DNA of 13,315 nt from positions 1 through 13,315 of the forward strand of contig DBBT01000034.1 of assembly GCA_002292345.1 (NCBI GenBank), written 5' to 3'. Positions within the stretch are counted from its first letter, which is position 1. Each line of letters opens with the position of its first letter. Both the position numbers and the translations under genes were made by a program. Below are positions 1 through 7,554 of this stretch, piece after piece. The stretch is from Opitutia bacterium UBA977. Its GTDB lineage: Bacteria > Verrucomicrobiota > Verrucomicrobiia > Opitutales > Coraliomargaritaceae. The notes under the pieces are model-generated. The model had not been told where the DNA came from. It made no database searches and saw nothing but the letters and a program-made list of their open reading frames with translations.

Positions 1-148
1 TGCTCTTTGTATGCAATGCGGTGCGACACTTGCCGTAATCGCTAAAGAACTGAATTGGAAGTGGGCGATCGGAAGCTTTTTTGCGCTCACCTCGGTCGCC
101 TGGATTGCGGCTGTGCTAACCTACCAAATCGGCATGTGGTTTGCATAA
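1..148 (+). CDS. feoB: FeoB ferrous iron transporter, C-terminal fragment
   Basis: This is the last 48 codons of a gene that enters from the left edge, with the frame starting at base 2 and TAA at 146-148. The residues LCMQCGATLAVIAKELN, followed by WKWAIGSFFALTSVAWIAA and a hydrophobic end, match the last cytoplasmic turn and final membrane helix of FeoB, the GTP-binding inner-membrane Fe(II) importer. FeoB proteins typically carry a Q-C-x-A-T motif followed by a W-x-W-A stretch here. The small Cys-rich membrane protein just downstream on the same strand belongs to a family defined by its association with FeoB, which supports the call. Only the tail is visible, so the GTPase domain and the rest of the feo operon cannot be assessed. 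Confidence 0.85.
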   Translation, partial: ALCMQCGATLAVIAKELNWKWAIGSFFALTSVAWIAAVLTYQIGMWFA

Positions 149-224
149 ATAAGCAATCGCTGCTAGGCTTCTATAATATATACCCATCACATTCCCTTAA
201 TACTCAGTTTGAATTTATGATTCC

Positions 225-300
225 GATTCGCGGGATAAACCCGCTCGCTACGACATTACAAAGATTCGCTGGGTCAACCCGCTCATTACGTTACTGTAGC
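225..300. repeat. Two imperfect 38-base palindromic repeats (REP-like)
   Basis: Two tandem units, 225-262 and 263-300, both begin GATTCGC and share AACCCGCTC and TACG. Over the first 28 bases they agree at 23 positions; the last 10 diverge. Unit 1 folds as GCGGG (230-234), loop ATAAA, CCCGC (240-244). Unit 2 folds as GGGT (271-274), CA, ACCC (277-280). The placement between feoB and the small Cys-rich gene, with conserved stems and drifting flanks, resembles a dispersed REP-type element. It could also stabilise or attenuate the transcript. There is no T-tract right after the stems, so a classical terminator is less likely. Confidence 0.55.
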
Positions 301-351
301 AACTCGCTTTATTTCAGGACTGAACATTAGAGATACGGATACTCACCTCGC

Positions 352-510
352 ATGAAATACCTCGAAATTATCCTAGTCGGCCTCATTCTAATCGGCGCGG
401 TCTGCTATTTGCACAAGACCTTCTTTCCAAAAAAGAAAGGTGGGGCCAGCTGCGGCTGTGGCACCTCGGAGTGCAAAGTGCCGAAGGCATCGATCGAGAC
501 GAACCAGTAA
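352..510 (+). CDS. FeoB-associated Cys-rich membrane protein
   Basis: This is a 52-residue ORF starting at ATG 352 and ending at TAA 508-510. A hydrophobic N-terminal helix (about residues 4-20, LEIILVGLILIGAVCYL) is followed by a basic patch FFPKKKG and a compact cysteine cluster, SCGCGTSECK (residues 33-42), with three Cys. That architecture, one membrane segment plus a short C-x-C-x(n)-C tail, is the FeoB-associated Cys-rich membrane protein family (PF12669), usually encoded beside feoB and thought to assist or sense Fe(II) at the transporter. The position about 200 bases after feoB fits. No Shine-Dalgarno sequence precedes the start. The gene is short enough to be missed by automated callers. 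Function is inferred from family and neighbourhood. Confidence 0.85.
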   Translation: MKYLEIILVGLILIGAVCYLHKTFFPKKKGGASCGCGTSECKVPKASIETNQ

Positions 511-541
511 ACTCCCAACTAGCCAACCACAGCAAAGCCAG

Positions 542-1006
542 ATGTTGCCCACACAATTAGTTGATTCTTGCCACGAACTCATCAACCAAGGCGTCGAGCA
601 ACTCGATATGCCAGTCGGGATCGTCAGCCATATTTATAACGATCTATACGAGATCGTCACGATTAACAGTGAGATGGACGAGTTTATCCAAGGAGCCGTA
701 TTTCCACTCAGTAACACATATTGTCGGGATGTCTATCGCACGGACAAAACTATCGCGATCACCGAAATTGATCATGTTCTCGGCATGCAACTCCACCCGC
801 TATATGTGAGCCTGCCAGTTGAAGCCTACATCAGCGCGCCGATTCACCACAACGGTAGCGTCTGGGGCACGATCAACTTCACCTCAGCCAAGATCCACCC
901 AGCTTTTACCAAAGCTGAGATTGAACTCGTCGAACAGTATGCAGAGACGATCGGCAAATGCTTGGCAGAGATCGATCTAGTCTCGCGTGCCCCTTGGGAT
1001 ATTTGA
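542..1006 (+). CDS. Free-standing GAF domain sensor protein
   Basis: The gene encodes 154 residues. I chose ATG 542; the frame stays open upstream to ATG 440, but that start would overlap the Cys-rich gene in another frame and add a low-complexity basic leader. Nearly the whole protein is one GAF fold: an N-terminal helix (residues 4-22), strands around PVGIVSHIYND, the segment FPLSNTYCRDVYRTDKTIAI (54-73), SLPVEAYISAPIHHNGSVWG (90-109), INFTS, and a closing helix AEIELVEQYAETIGKCL (125-141). This is the pattern of GAF domains seen in sensor kinases, with the conserved Y-C before the mid-domain helix and the APIhhnG.vwGtiNF strand pair. No kinase, cyclase or DNA-binding domain is attached, so it would act through a partner or by binding a ligand. 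The 31-base gap suggests co-transcription with the Cys-rich gene. The ligand is unknown. Confidence 0.8.
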   Translation: MLPTQLVDSCHELINQGVEQLDMPVGIVSHIYNDLYEIVTINSEMDEFIQGAVFPLSNTYCRDVYRTDKTIAITEIDHVLGMQLHPLYVSLPVEAYISAPIHHNGSVWGTINFTSAKIHPAFTKAEIELVEQYAETIGKCLAEIDLVSRAPWDI

Positions 1007-1118
1007 GTCAGCAAGCCAGGGCTTCCTTAGTCGATGGCGTCAAGGCAAACAACACCCACTCTACGCAGAACATTCACCTCGCCAGCGAAACACGCCCATC
1101 TAGGCATCCACTATTCTG

Positions 1119-1134
1119 TAGCGAAGTATCGCTA
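1119..1134. terminator. Hairpin between convergent genes, possible terminator
   Basis: A perfect 6-base inverted repeat, TAGCGA (1119-1124), loop AGTA, TCGCTA (1129-1134), lies between the plus-strand GAF gene and the minus-strand cluster and includes the stop codon of the last cluster gene. On the plus strand it is followed by TTTCTTCTTC, a moderately T-rich run, so it could end transcription from the iron/GAF side. On the minus strand no T-run follows. The stem is short and only half GC, so this is a weak prediction. Confidence 0.35.
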
Positions 1135-2316
1135 TTTCTTCTTCAACCAGCCCAGCGTATCAACAATCTCACGAAGCTCCTTTGCGGGCTCGTAATCTGC
1201 GGCAATAATATCGAAACGCTGCAAGTAAGAAAGTGCGTTGTGCAAGCCCATGATTTGCTGCCGCCGCATCTCCTGTTCCTTAGTGGTAAGAACCTTTAAT
1301 TGCTCTACTAATTCTGAGACTTGTCGATTACTTGCATCCCATGCTGCGGAATCACTCTCATACATCTGAGACTCAAGTAAGCGCACCGTTTGATCCCAGC
1401 CTTGCATATGAGCAGCGCTGGCACGCAGCTTAGCTCCGATCTCCGCGCGCTTGGCAGTCGTTGCCGCTTCAGAAAGTCGACCGTCGGTGCCACCGTCTGT
1501 AGGGCGCGGCCGCAGTGGGCGAACCCAAATATTACGATAGCGCACTGGATTACCGTGATCTTGTAGCGCAATTGGCCCCATATCTGGATACGGGTGATTC
1601 AGCGGCTTGCGCTTTTTATGACCACCACCACCATCCAGCGGCGTGCTGTCTTGCACGACGACACCATTCATCAGCACCGTCATCGAACCTTGATCGAGCA
1701 CCACACCATCGCGGACGATGGGGCGACGATAAATAATATCATAGCTCTGCCATTGGCCCGGTGCCCGCAGCGCATTGACCGCCGGCGGCATGACTCCATA
1801 AACGGCACCTGCCGAGCCATCCGGATAAGTAGGGTTATTAAAATTATCGAGCACTTGCACTTCGATGCCGCCCGGTAAGAACACACCGCTATTGCCACGC
1901 TTCTGCCCCTCTCCAGGCAGCTGCTGCGCATGCGACCATTCGATGTGCAACTGGCAATCGCTAAACTGCTCTTTAGTCTGAATATATCCGGCGCCGCGGA
2001 CAGCTAACAGATAGCCATCTTGCACGACCCAATCGGCTTTGCGCTTCTCTTCGGGCTTGGCATGCACCCAATTTCCAAACGATTCCTCAGTGCCATCAAA
2101 CAACACCACCGCATCCGAGGGCGCCCCACCCACGTCCGCAGCGGGCTCGACCCGAGCTGGCTGCGGCCGGTTTTCATCGTGCACTGCCCATGGATGAGTC
2201 GCGTCAGGTGCATCGCCATAAAAAGCTGCATCTAATGAACTGGCCAGACAAGCGATGGCAGTTAGAATCAATCGGTTACGCCGAGCCGATTGTGATAAGA
2301 AAGGTCTAGGCTGCAT
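1132..2316 (-). CDS. Exported DUF1080 protein (3-keto-disaccharide hydrolase family) with helical C-terminal tail
   Basis: The protein has 394 residues, with ATG at 2316-2314. The N-terminus is basic then hydrophobic (RRNRLILTAIACLASSLDA), consistent with a Sec signal cleaved near residue 30. The DUF1080/PF06439 jelly-roll domain spans about 68-267: VLFDG (71-75), GNSGVFL (141-147), EVQVLDNFNNPTYPDG (152-167), PGQWQSYDIIY and the closing GPIALQDHGNPVRYRNIWVR (247-266). Characterised members cleave glycosides already oxidised to the 3-keto form. From about 284 to 394 there is an extra, probably alpha-helical and charged segment (AKLRASAAHM..., VSELVEQLKVLTTKEQEMRR...) that looks coiled-coil-like and is not part of the core domain; it may drive oligomerisation or partner binding. 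It is the last gene of the minus-strand cluster, 28 bases after the ThuA-DUF1080 gene. The substrate is unknown. Confidence 0.88.
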   Translation of the reverse strand: MQPRPFLSQSARRNRLILTAIACLASSLDAAFYGDAPDATHPWAVHDENRPQPARVEPAADVGGAPSDAVVLFDGTEESFGNWVHAKPEEKRKADWVVQDGYLLAVRGAGYIQTKEQFSDCQLHIEWSHAQQLPGEGQKRGNSGVFLPGGIEVQVLDNFNNPTYPDGSAGAVYGVMPPAVNALRAPGQWQSYDIIYRRPIVRDGVVLDQGSMTVLMNGVVVQDSTPLDGGGGHKKRKPLNHPYPDMGPIALQDHGNPVRYRNIWVRPLRPRPTDGGTDGRLSEAATTAKRAEIGAKLRASAAHMQGWDQTVRLLESQMYESDSAAWDASNRQVSELVEQLKVLTTKEQEMRRQQIMGLHNALSYLQRFDIIAADYEPAKELREIVDTLGWLKKK

Positions 2317-2344
2317 AGGGATTTAGTGCGTAAAATTGAAAAGA

Positions 2345-3913
2345 TTATTTAATTTCGCGAATACGAATGTTGCGCCATTCGATTTCAACGCCGGCCACCT
2401 TATGCGAATGCACTTGCAGGCCGATCATGCCACGTGGAAATTGTTGGTAGCTTTCAGAGTCATTCAAATCCGCGATCTGTTCACCGTTGATCCAAGTTTG
2501 GATGCGTGGCCCTTTTGCGTATACACGATAGTGGTTCCATTCGTCATTTTTAAACACGCTGTGCGCCTTGATCTTGGGGTCTTTCGACTGTGGCTCAGGT
2601 GAGCGCCAACCACTGTAAGCCTCGCCGTAAATATAACCGGCCTGACCAGGGCTGTGCTCGATCTCGACCTGCGGGCCTTGCACATGGCCTTTCGCGATGT
2701 CGTCGTCCTGTAATGAACGGATCTGAACACCTGAATTAATCGCGCCGCACTTCACCTCAAATTCCAATTCGAAATCGCCGTAGGTTTTATTGGTGCAGAG
2801 AAAGGAATTGGGGCTCTTTAATACAGAACGTCCCACGATCACACCGTCGCGCACTTCATAGGTGGCGGTGCCATTCTTTTGCGTCCAACCATTCATGGTC
2901 TTCCCATCAAACAGCGACTGCCACTCATCACTGCCACAGCAAGCATCAACGTTCGGGATCTTAAGCTTGGCGCTCGGAGTGACATCGGCCTTAAGGTCGC
3001 CAGTCGCAAATTGGATGCCTGCGAGGTAGTGATTCAACATCATTGGGTTGGAATAAATCTCATGGTTATGCCCGAGGCTGGAGTAAAACACGCGGCCCTT
3101 ACCAATCCCTTGCACCCAAGACACCGCATAATCGCCGTCCTCTCTGCGGAGTGGTATTCTCTCATGCGGCGGATCGCTACGCTCTACATCTATGCTCAAC
3201 AAGATGCGGAGCTTCTCTCGTGAATATGGCTCATCCTTGAACTGGTAGATTTCATCTTTGATTCTAAAATCGGACTGCCCGCCAAAAACTGGCTGCAGTA
3301 GTGCGTGCTCGGGCTCTTCGACATTGATGGTCACCGTGTGGCCCGCCATCCATGGATGGCCGTTAAAATAAGCGCCCATTACATCGCCGTAGGCCTTATG
3401 CTTATAACAAGAATCGGTGGCAGAGTGGATGCCAACCAGCCCCCCGCCCTGCTCCACATAGGCAAGCAAATTATCCACCAAGCGATTATGACGGGCCTGT
3501 AACCACGCCCAATCTTCCTTTGGAAATTCCTTACGTTGCTTGTGGGACGGCATGAAGAAGTCTTGCGTGGGACTGAGCAACAGCACCGCGTCAAATTCGT
3601 TCAACGCTTCTGGTTCAAAGTTGGCGGGATCGTCACTAATAATTGCTTCGTAGGCACCAGTCGCTGCGCCGAGCCGCTCTAAGGCTAGTTTACCCGTAGG
3701 AATCGAGGGATGACGATAACCTGCGGTGGCGCTGTAAACTAGGATACGGCGCGCTGCTTGAGGGGCAATAATCGCAGATTGCGGAAGAGCAACTTCGATC
3801 GCCCGCGCATGATGCGGCGCAACAGGCTTATCGTTAAAGGTCGGCACCCAAGTGGACGCCGCACTGAGTGAGCAGGCAAACAAAAGCGAAGAAAGAAAAG
3901 TAAAAGTATTCAT
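2345..3913 (-). CDS. Exported ThuA-DUF1080 fusion protein
   Basis: The protein has 522 residues. I chose ATG 3913 because it begins a clear Sec signal peptide (MNTFTFLSSLLFACSLSAAS); the frame runs open to 4186 but would overlap tatA. Domain 1, about 56-302, is ThuA-like with a class-I glutamine-amidotransferase-type fold: RRILVYSATAGYRHPSI, FDAVLLLSPTQDFF, GGGLVGIHSATDS (156-168), FNGHPWMAGHTV and QGIGKGRVFYSSLGH (268-282). The usual amidotransferase nucleophile position carries His rather than Cys, as in ThuA proteins. Domain 2, about 328-520, is DUF1080: WQSLFDGKTMNGW, NSGVQIRS (393-400), VEIEHSPGQAGYIYGE (416-431), GMIGLQVH (495-502), WRNIRIREI. ThuA of rhizobia works with the Gfo/Idh enzyme ThuB in trehalose oxidation to 3-keto sugars, so the fusion with a 3-keto-glycoside hydrolase family is coherent. 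The gene follows tatA by 76 bases. Exact reaction and substrate are not known. Confidence 0.88.
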   Translation of the reverse strand: MNTFTFLSSLLFACSLSAASTWVPTFNDKPVAPHHARAIEVALPQSAIIAPQAARRILVYSATAGYRHPSIPTGKLALERLGAATGAYEAIISDDPANFEPEALNEFDAVLLLSPTQDFFMPSHKQRKEFPKEDWAWLQARHNRLVDNLLAYVEQGGGLVGIHSATDSCYKHKAYGDVMGAYFNGHPWMAGHTVTINVEEPEHALLQPVFGGQSDFRIKDEIYQFKDEPYSREKLRILLSIDVERSDPPHERIPLRREDGDYAVSWVQGIGKGRVFYSSLGHNHEIYSNPMMLNHYLAGIQFATGDLKADVTPSAKLKIPNVDACCGSDEWQSLFDGKTMNGWTQKNGTATYEVRDGVIVGRSVLKSPNSFLCTNKTYGDFELEFEVKCGAINSGVQIRSLQDDDIAKGHVQGPQVEIEHSPGQAGYIYGEAYSGWRSPEPQSKDPKIKAHSVFKNDEWNHYRVYAKGPRIQTWINGEQIADLNDSESYQQFPRGMIGLQVHSHKVAGVEIEWRNIRIREIK

Positions 3914-3989
3914 TTTTGGGAAGATTCGAACAGCGGTTTTAAAAAAAGCCTGCCCTTGGTGTTCAGCAGAGGAAGACTCAATTAACAAA

Positions 3990-4238
3990 CTAAGCCTCGG
4001 CCGTCGGTTCGAGTGGCTTGCGCTTAACTGGCTTCGACTCGGCATCGACATCGACATCCATCGCCGAGCGAATATATTGTTCGATACCGGACTTGGCATT
4101 CTTAAATTCGCGGATCGATTTGCCAACTGAGCGAAATAGATCAGGCATACGCTTTGCCCCGAAAAAGAGCAAGACGACCGCCCCAATCATTAGGATCTCG
4201 GGCGTATTCAGATTTTGGATAAATGCGAGTGGTGTCAT
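3990..4238 (-). CDS. tatA: TatA/TatE family twin-arginine translocase subunit
   Basis: The protein has 82 residues. A short polar N-terminus is followed by one membrane helix (about 14-27, EILMIGAVVLLFFG), the FG hinge, an amphipathic helix (AKRMPDLFRSVGKSIREFKN, 28-47), and a charged, acidic-then-basic tail. This is the standard layout of TatA, which oligomerises to form the passage for folded proteins carrying twin-arginine signals. The lack of a long C-terminal helical domain favours TatA/E over TatB. No tatB or tatC lies in the window. It sits inside a carbohydrate cluster, two genes downstream of an oxidoreductase with a canonical Tat signal, with 49 and 76 bases to its neighbours. That suggests supply of translocase together with the substrate. 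It may instead be the only genomic tatA that happens to sit here. Confidence 0.92.
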   Translation of the reverse strand: MTPLAFIQNLNTPEILMIGAVVLLFFGAKRMPDLFRSVGKSIREFKNAKSGIEQYIRSAMDVDVDAESKPVKRKPLEPTAEA

Positions 4239-4287
4239 ATTGATAAATTTTACTTACTGTTTGTTCGTGATCGGCTGCATTGCATAC

Positions 4288-6219
4288 TTATAGCTTGCGA
4301 GTAATCTGCTTCACCATATCGCCGACCTGCGGATCATTTTCGACCACGTTCAAACGCTGTGTCACCAATCGACGCTTATGTGCGACCGAGAAATGCTTCG
4401 CGGGATTTTCATACACAGTCAATAAATCACGCTTATACTCCAGCGGTAGATCTGCCTGAACAATTGTTACGAGCAAATCAGCTTGCGCTGGGTAAAATGG
4501 GTGGGACCGGTGAGTGAGTAGCTTTTTTAAGCTACGTGCGGCATCACTGCGCTCTTTGTCCGTGGCGGACTCTGCACTCGCAATTGCGACCCACAAGTCA
4601 CCATCATCGAGTGATTCTTGGAGAGGCCAGCGCTTCAACGCGCTAATTGCCGCTGGGCGCAGAGCTGAATCGCTATCCACAAAGATTCCCTGCAAATAAG
4701 CTGCCACTTCAGGACATGCGATTGCATCTAGAATTTCAATGACCGCTTCGCGGGACGCGTCATTGTCGGCCGATTCAAGCGTCGGATAATAGAGTTCATT
4801 CCATTGATACTCTGGAGCGCCGAAGTTTGCCGACAGTCGCTTCAAGCTACGCTGTGCCTCTCGAGATTGAGCATTACCTGCAGAGGCAATGTCCAGTAAG
4901 CTTTGGATGCTTGCAGTATTACCAATCGATTCGAGTGACTTAAACGCCGCCTGCTTTAATTTGACATCTGCCGTGCCAGAGATGATCCCGTTGAGCAATG
5001 CAGTCGCTCCAGATATATTACGAAGCTCCAATACTTTGATCGAAGCGATACGCGACGCGGTATCGGCACCGCTCTCCACAGTCGCCAAGGCTTTTTGATC
5101 AGCCGCCGGCGCCTGCAGACGCGCCAAGGCATTTGCTGCATTCATATCTTTGCTGTTGGCGGAAAAAGCCTGATAGAGCGGCTCAAAGCTCGCATCGCCG
5201 CCGACATTCCCCAATGCATGGATGATACAAGCATTTAGGACCCCCTCCGCGTTCGGTAGCAAGGTCAGCAATTCCGCTTCGTAAGCGGCCAGGCTTTGTT
5301 CACCAATCGCGGTGACGATCACCACCTGATCATTCACGCTGACACCTGGGAGATGGGCAACAACCGCTTCACATAAGGAAGCTGAACCACTGGCCAAAGC
5401 TGCCTGAATAAACAACACACGTCCGGGAAAATCTGGCTTAACCAAGACCACTTCCAGCACTTGCTTGGCACGCTTCGAATCACTCGCTGCCAACTGCTTA
5501 AACGCCTCTGCGCGAATGACGCCGCTCATACCAGTGCCTGCGAGACTATAGGCCATGTTGGCATCGACCCCGACCTGAAGAAGCGCCATTTCGATCAGCG
5601 CCTTCGTTTCCCCTGTGGTACTGTTGCGTGCATTTAAAAGAGCAGGCACCACGGCGTCATTGCCGAGTTTGCCCAAAGCTAAAGCTGAGGCAGCCTGCAG
5701 CGCGGGATTTGAAGACTGCAATAGTTCAGCGATCGCAGGTGCGGCATCGACCGCGCCACGAGTGGCGAGGGCATCCATGTAAGCGGCACGGTCTGCCTCG
5801 GAGCCCCGAGTCAGAGCCGTAAGCAAATAAGCTTCCGCCTTCGCACCAGCTATCGCAACAAGTGCGCGACGAGCGCTATCACGGACATTCGGTTCGCTAT
5901 CGCCAAGCAGAGCATAGGCTGCATCAGCTCCCGTATCAGTGCCGAACAGTTCCAACATACGGATCAAATACAGACGACCAGAAAGCGGTAACCCTTCGGC
6001 ACCGAGTTGCGCAATCACGTCTGCCTCAAGAGCCAAGCGCTCAGCAGCAACCGCACTGGGAGCCGTGGCCTCAGCAAAGGCTTGCTTAAGATCCAAACGT
6101 GCCTGCATACGTGCCGCATAGTCATCGCCTCCAAGCGTATTGACGACACTCGGCACATCCACGGCGAAGACCAAGGACGCTGCGCAAGCAGCGAAGAGAG
6201 ATAAAACTGTTTTTTTCAT
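4288..6219 (-). CDS. Exported HEAT-repeat protein
   Basis: The protein has 643 residues. I chose ATG 6219 since it opens a textbook Sec signal (MKKTVLSLFAACAASLVFA) and leaves 20 bases after the previous stop; ATG 6243 in the same frame would overlap that gene by a few bases and bury the signal. The mature protein is an almost unbroken series of roughly 30-residue helix pairs rich in Ala and Leu, e.g. EPNVRDSARRALVAIAGA (109-126) and NPALQAASALALGKLG (171-186), later EAVIEILDAIACPEVAAYLQ. These are HEAT / PBS-lyase-type repeats forming a solenoid for protein binding. I see no catalytic domain, no haem motif CxxCH and no membrane anchor. Similar exported HEAT proteins often lie beside ThuA, DUF1080 and oxidoreductase genes in Planctomycetes and Verrucomicrobia, but their job is not established. 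A scaffold for the periplasmic enzymes encoded on either side is a reasonable guess. Confidence 0.82.
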   Translation of the reverse strand: MKKTVLSLFAACAASLVFAVDVPSVVNTLGGDDYAARMQARLDLKQAFAEATAPSAVAAERLALEADVIAQLGAEGLPLSGRLYLIRMLELFGTDTGADAAYALLGDSEPNVRDSARRALVAIAGAKAEAYLLTALTRGSEADRAAYMDALATRGAVDAAPAIAELLQSSNPALQAASALALGKLGNDAVVPALLNARNSTTGETKALIEMALLQVGVDANMAYSLAGTGMSGVIRAEAFKQLAASDSKRAKQVLEVVLVKPDFPGRVLFIQAALASGSASLCEAVVAHLPGVSVNDQVVIVTAIGEQSLAAYEAELLTLLPNAEGVLNACIIHALGNVGGDASFEPLYQAFSANSKDMNAANALARLQAPAADQKALATVESGADTASRIASIKVLELRNISGATALLNGIISGTADVKLKQAAFKSLESIGNTASIQSLLDIASAGNAQSREAQRSLKRLSANFGAPEYQWNELYYPTLESADNDASREAVIEILDAIACPEVAAYLQGIFVDSDSALRPAAISALKRWPLQESLDDGDLWVAIASAESATDKERSDAARSLKKLLTHRSHPFYPAQADLLVTIVQADLPLEYKRDLLTVYENPAKHFSVAHKRRLVTQRLNVVENDPQVGDMVKQITRKL

Positions 6220-6239
6220 TTCTGGTAAATTCAAAGGGT

Positions 6240-7526
6240 TCATGCGGGGAGTTCGTAGCCTGCGCGGCGTGGACGGTCCTGCCAGCGTTGGGCATCCGCA
6301 TCGCCGACTATTTGCTCTGCCACAGGGTCCCATTGGATCGGACGGTTCAAGCGCTCGGCGATCCCAGCCAATTGGCAAATCGTGGCTGTACGATGGCCGA
6401 TCGTCGCCGGGCAAATGGTTTTTTTGCGAGAATGGATTCCATCCAGCCAATTGCGCTTGTGGTCGACCGACCGATAGAGTTGCACATCCGATGGACTCAG
6501 CGGGCGACTGACCAAATCAGCAGGTGTGCTTTCGATCTTTTCCCCTCGGCTCACGCAGACTTCGCCCTCGGTGCCGATGAAACGAATCATGTGTCCCTTG
6601 CGGTTCGGATGGTCACGAATGACTCTGACGCCGTCATCGTATTCATACGATGCATACTTCTCCCCATTGTATCCCTTAGGAGTAAATTTAACCGGGCCCG
6701 AATCATCGCGCCCGAGTGCCCATTGAGTGATATCGAAATGGTGCGCACCCCAGTCGCCGTTTTTACGGGAACCGTATTCCCAGAATCGGCGCCAACCACC
6801 ACTGTAACTACCCTGCACACGCGCTGCGGTGTAAGGCTCGTAAGGTGTCGGCCCCAGCCACTTGTCGTAATTAAAACCTTCGGGAATCGGCTCTTCCGCA
6901 CCCAGCACAGCTGGCGGGAAGCCCCCTAAACTAGCATACACTTCTTTGATCTGGCCAATCCAGCCATTGCGCACGATTTCGGCCGCCTTGCGAAATGCAT
7001 TGCTGGAACGCTGCTGCGAGCCGACCTGAAGAATCGTGCCATAGCGCGCTTCCGCAGCCACCATCGCTTTGCCCTCTTCAATCGTCAGCGTCATCGGCTT
7101 TTCGACATAGACATCCTTACCCGCACGCATCGCGGCAATCGCAATCGCCGCATGCCAGTGGTCTGGAGTCACAATAAATACCGCATCCACTGCTGGGTCA
7201 TTAATGACGTCCTCATAATCTGGTGTCGCCACAACATCTTTGAAGTTCCAAGCCGACATCTTTTGCTTAGCAGTTGTCAACTTGTCTGGCTTAACATCAC
7301 AGACGTATAGCGGCTGAACATCCGGATGATGAGCAGTACCCATGTGCGCACCCATCATTCCTCCCATACCGATAAAGCCCATGTTGATGCGGCCATTCGG
7401 CCCGACTCGACCATTCAGGCCAAGCGTCTCAGCGCGAAGAATCATTGGAGCGGCACACAACGATGCGCCTAAAACCGCGCCCTGTTTCAGGAAATGGCGA
7501 CGTGAGGACTGAGTGTTTTTTTTCAT
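6240..7526 (-). CDS. Tat-exported Gfo/Idh/MocA family oxidoreductase
   Basis: The protein has 428 residues. The N-terminus [20 protein letters not shown] carries the twin-arginine motif SRRHFLK (8-14), then a weakly hydrophobic stretch and Ala-rich cleavage region, so the folded enzyme with its nucleotide cofactor is probably sent out by Tat. A Rossmann domain begins at [12 protein letters not shown] (48-59, the G-x-G-x-x-G dinucleotide fold), with IVTPDHWHA (118-126) and the family signature EKP (142-144). The C-terminal domain contains [13 protein letters not shown] (257-269), where His/Asp in this region serve catalysis and substrate binding. The family oxidises or reduces sugar hydroxyls with NAD(P) or tightly bound nicotinamide; C3 oxidation of glycosides is a likely role here given two DUF1080 genes in the same operon. 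It is 28 bases from the isomerase gene upstream and 20 from the HEAT gene downstream. The substrate is not known. Confidence 0.92.
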   Translation of the reverse strand: MKKNTQSSRRHFLKQGAVLGASLCAAPMILRAETLGLNGRVGPNGRINMGFIGMGGMMGAHMGTAHHPDVQPLYVCDVKPDKLTTAKQKMSAWNFKDVVATPDYEDVINDPAVDAVFIVTPDHWHAAIAIAAMRAGKDVYVEKPMTLTIEEGKAMVAAEARYGTILQVGSQQRSSNAFRKAAEIVRNGWIGQIKEVYASLGGFPPAVLGAEEPIPEGFNYDKWLGPTPYEPYTAARVQGSYSGGWRRFWEYGSRKNGDWGAHHFDITQWALGRDDSGPVKFTPKGYNGEKYASYEYDDGVRVIRDHPNRKGHMIRFIGTEGEVCVSRGEKIESTPADLVSRPLSPSDVQLYRSVDHKRNWLDGIHSRKKTICPATIGHRTATICQLAGIAERLNRPIQWDPVAEQIVGDADAQRWQDRPRRAGYELPA

Positions 7527-7554
7527 TAAATAATATAAAGTATGTGACTACGGC

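Noticed and set aside
55..330. 91-residue plus-strand ORF
   Set aside because: It overlaps the feoB tail in a different frame and then translates the palindromic repeats; no domain-like pattern.
3941..3969. T-tract of seven on the minus strand after a CTGC/GCAG inverted repeat between tatA and the ThuA-DUF1080 gene
   Set aside because: The stem is only four base pairs with a 12-base loop, too weak to call a terminator; at most partial attenuation inside the operon.
3914..4186. Longer N-terminus of the ThuA-DUF1080 protein starting at 4186
   Set aside because: It would overlap tatA in another frame and push the clear signal peptide 91 residues inside the protein.
6220..6450. Longer N-terminus of the HEAT protein starting at 6450
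   Set aside because: It overlaps the end of the oxidoreductase gene by about 200 bases, is rich in Pro/Arg as expected of an out-of-frame shadow, and hides the signal peptide.
6288..6929. 213-residue plus-strand ORF opposite the Tat oxidoreductase
   Set aside because: Antisense shadow of a conserved enzyme; composition is Arg/Thr/Val-rich without motif.
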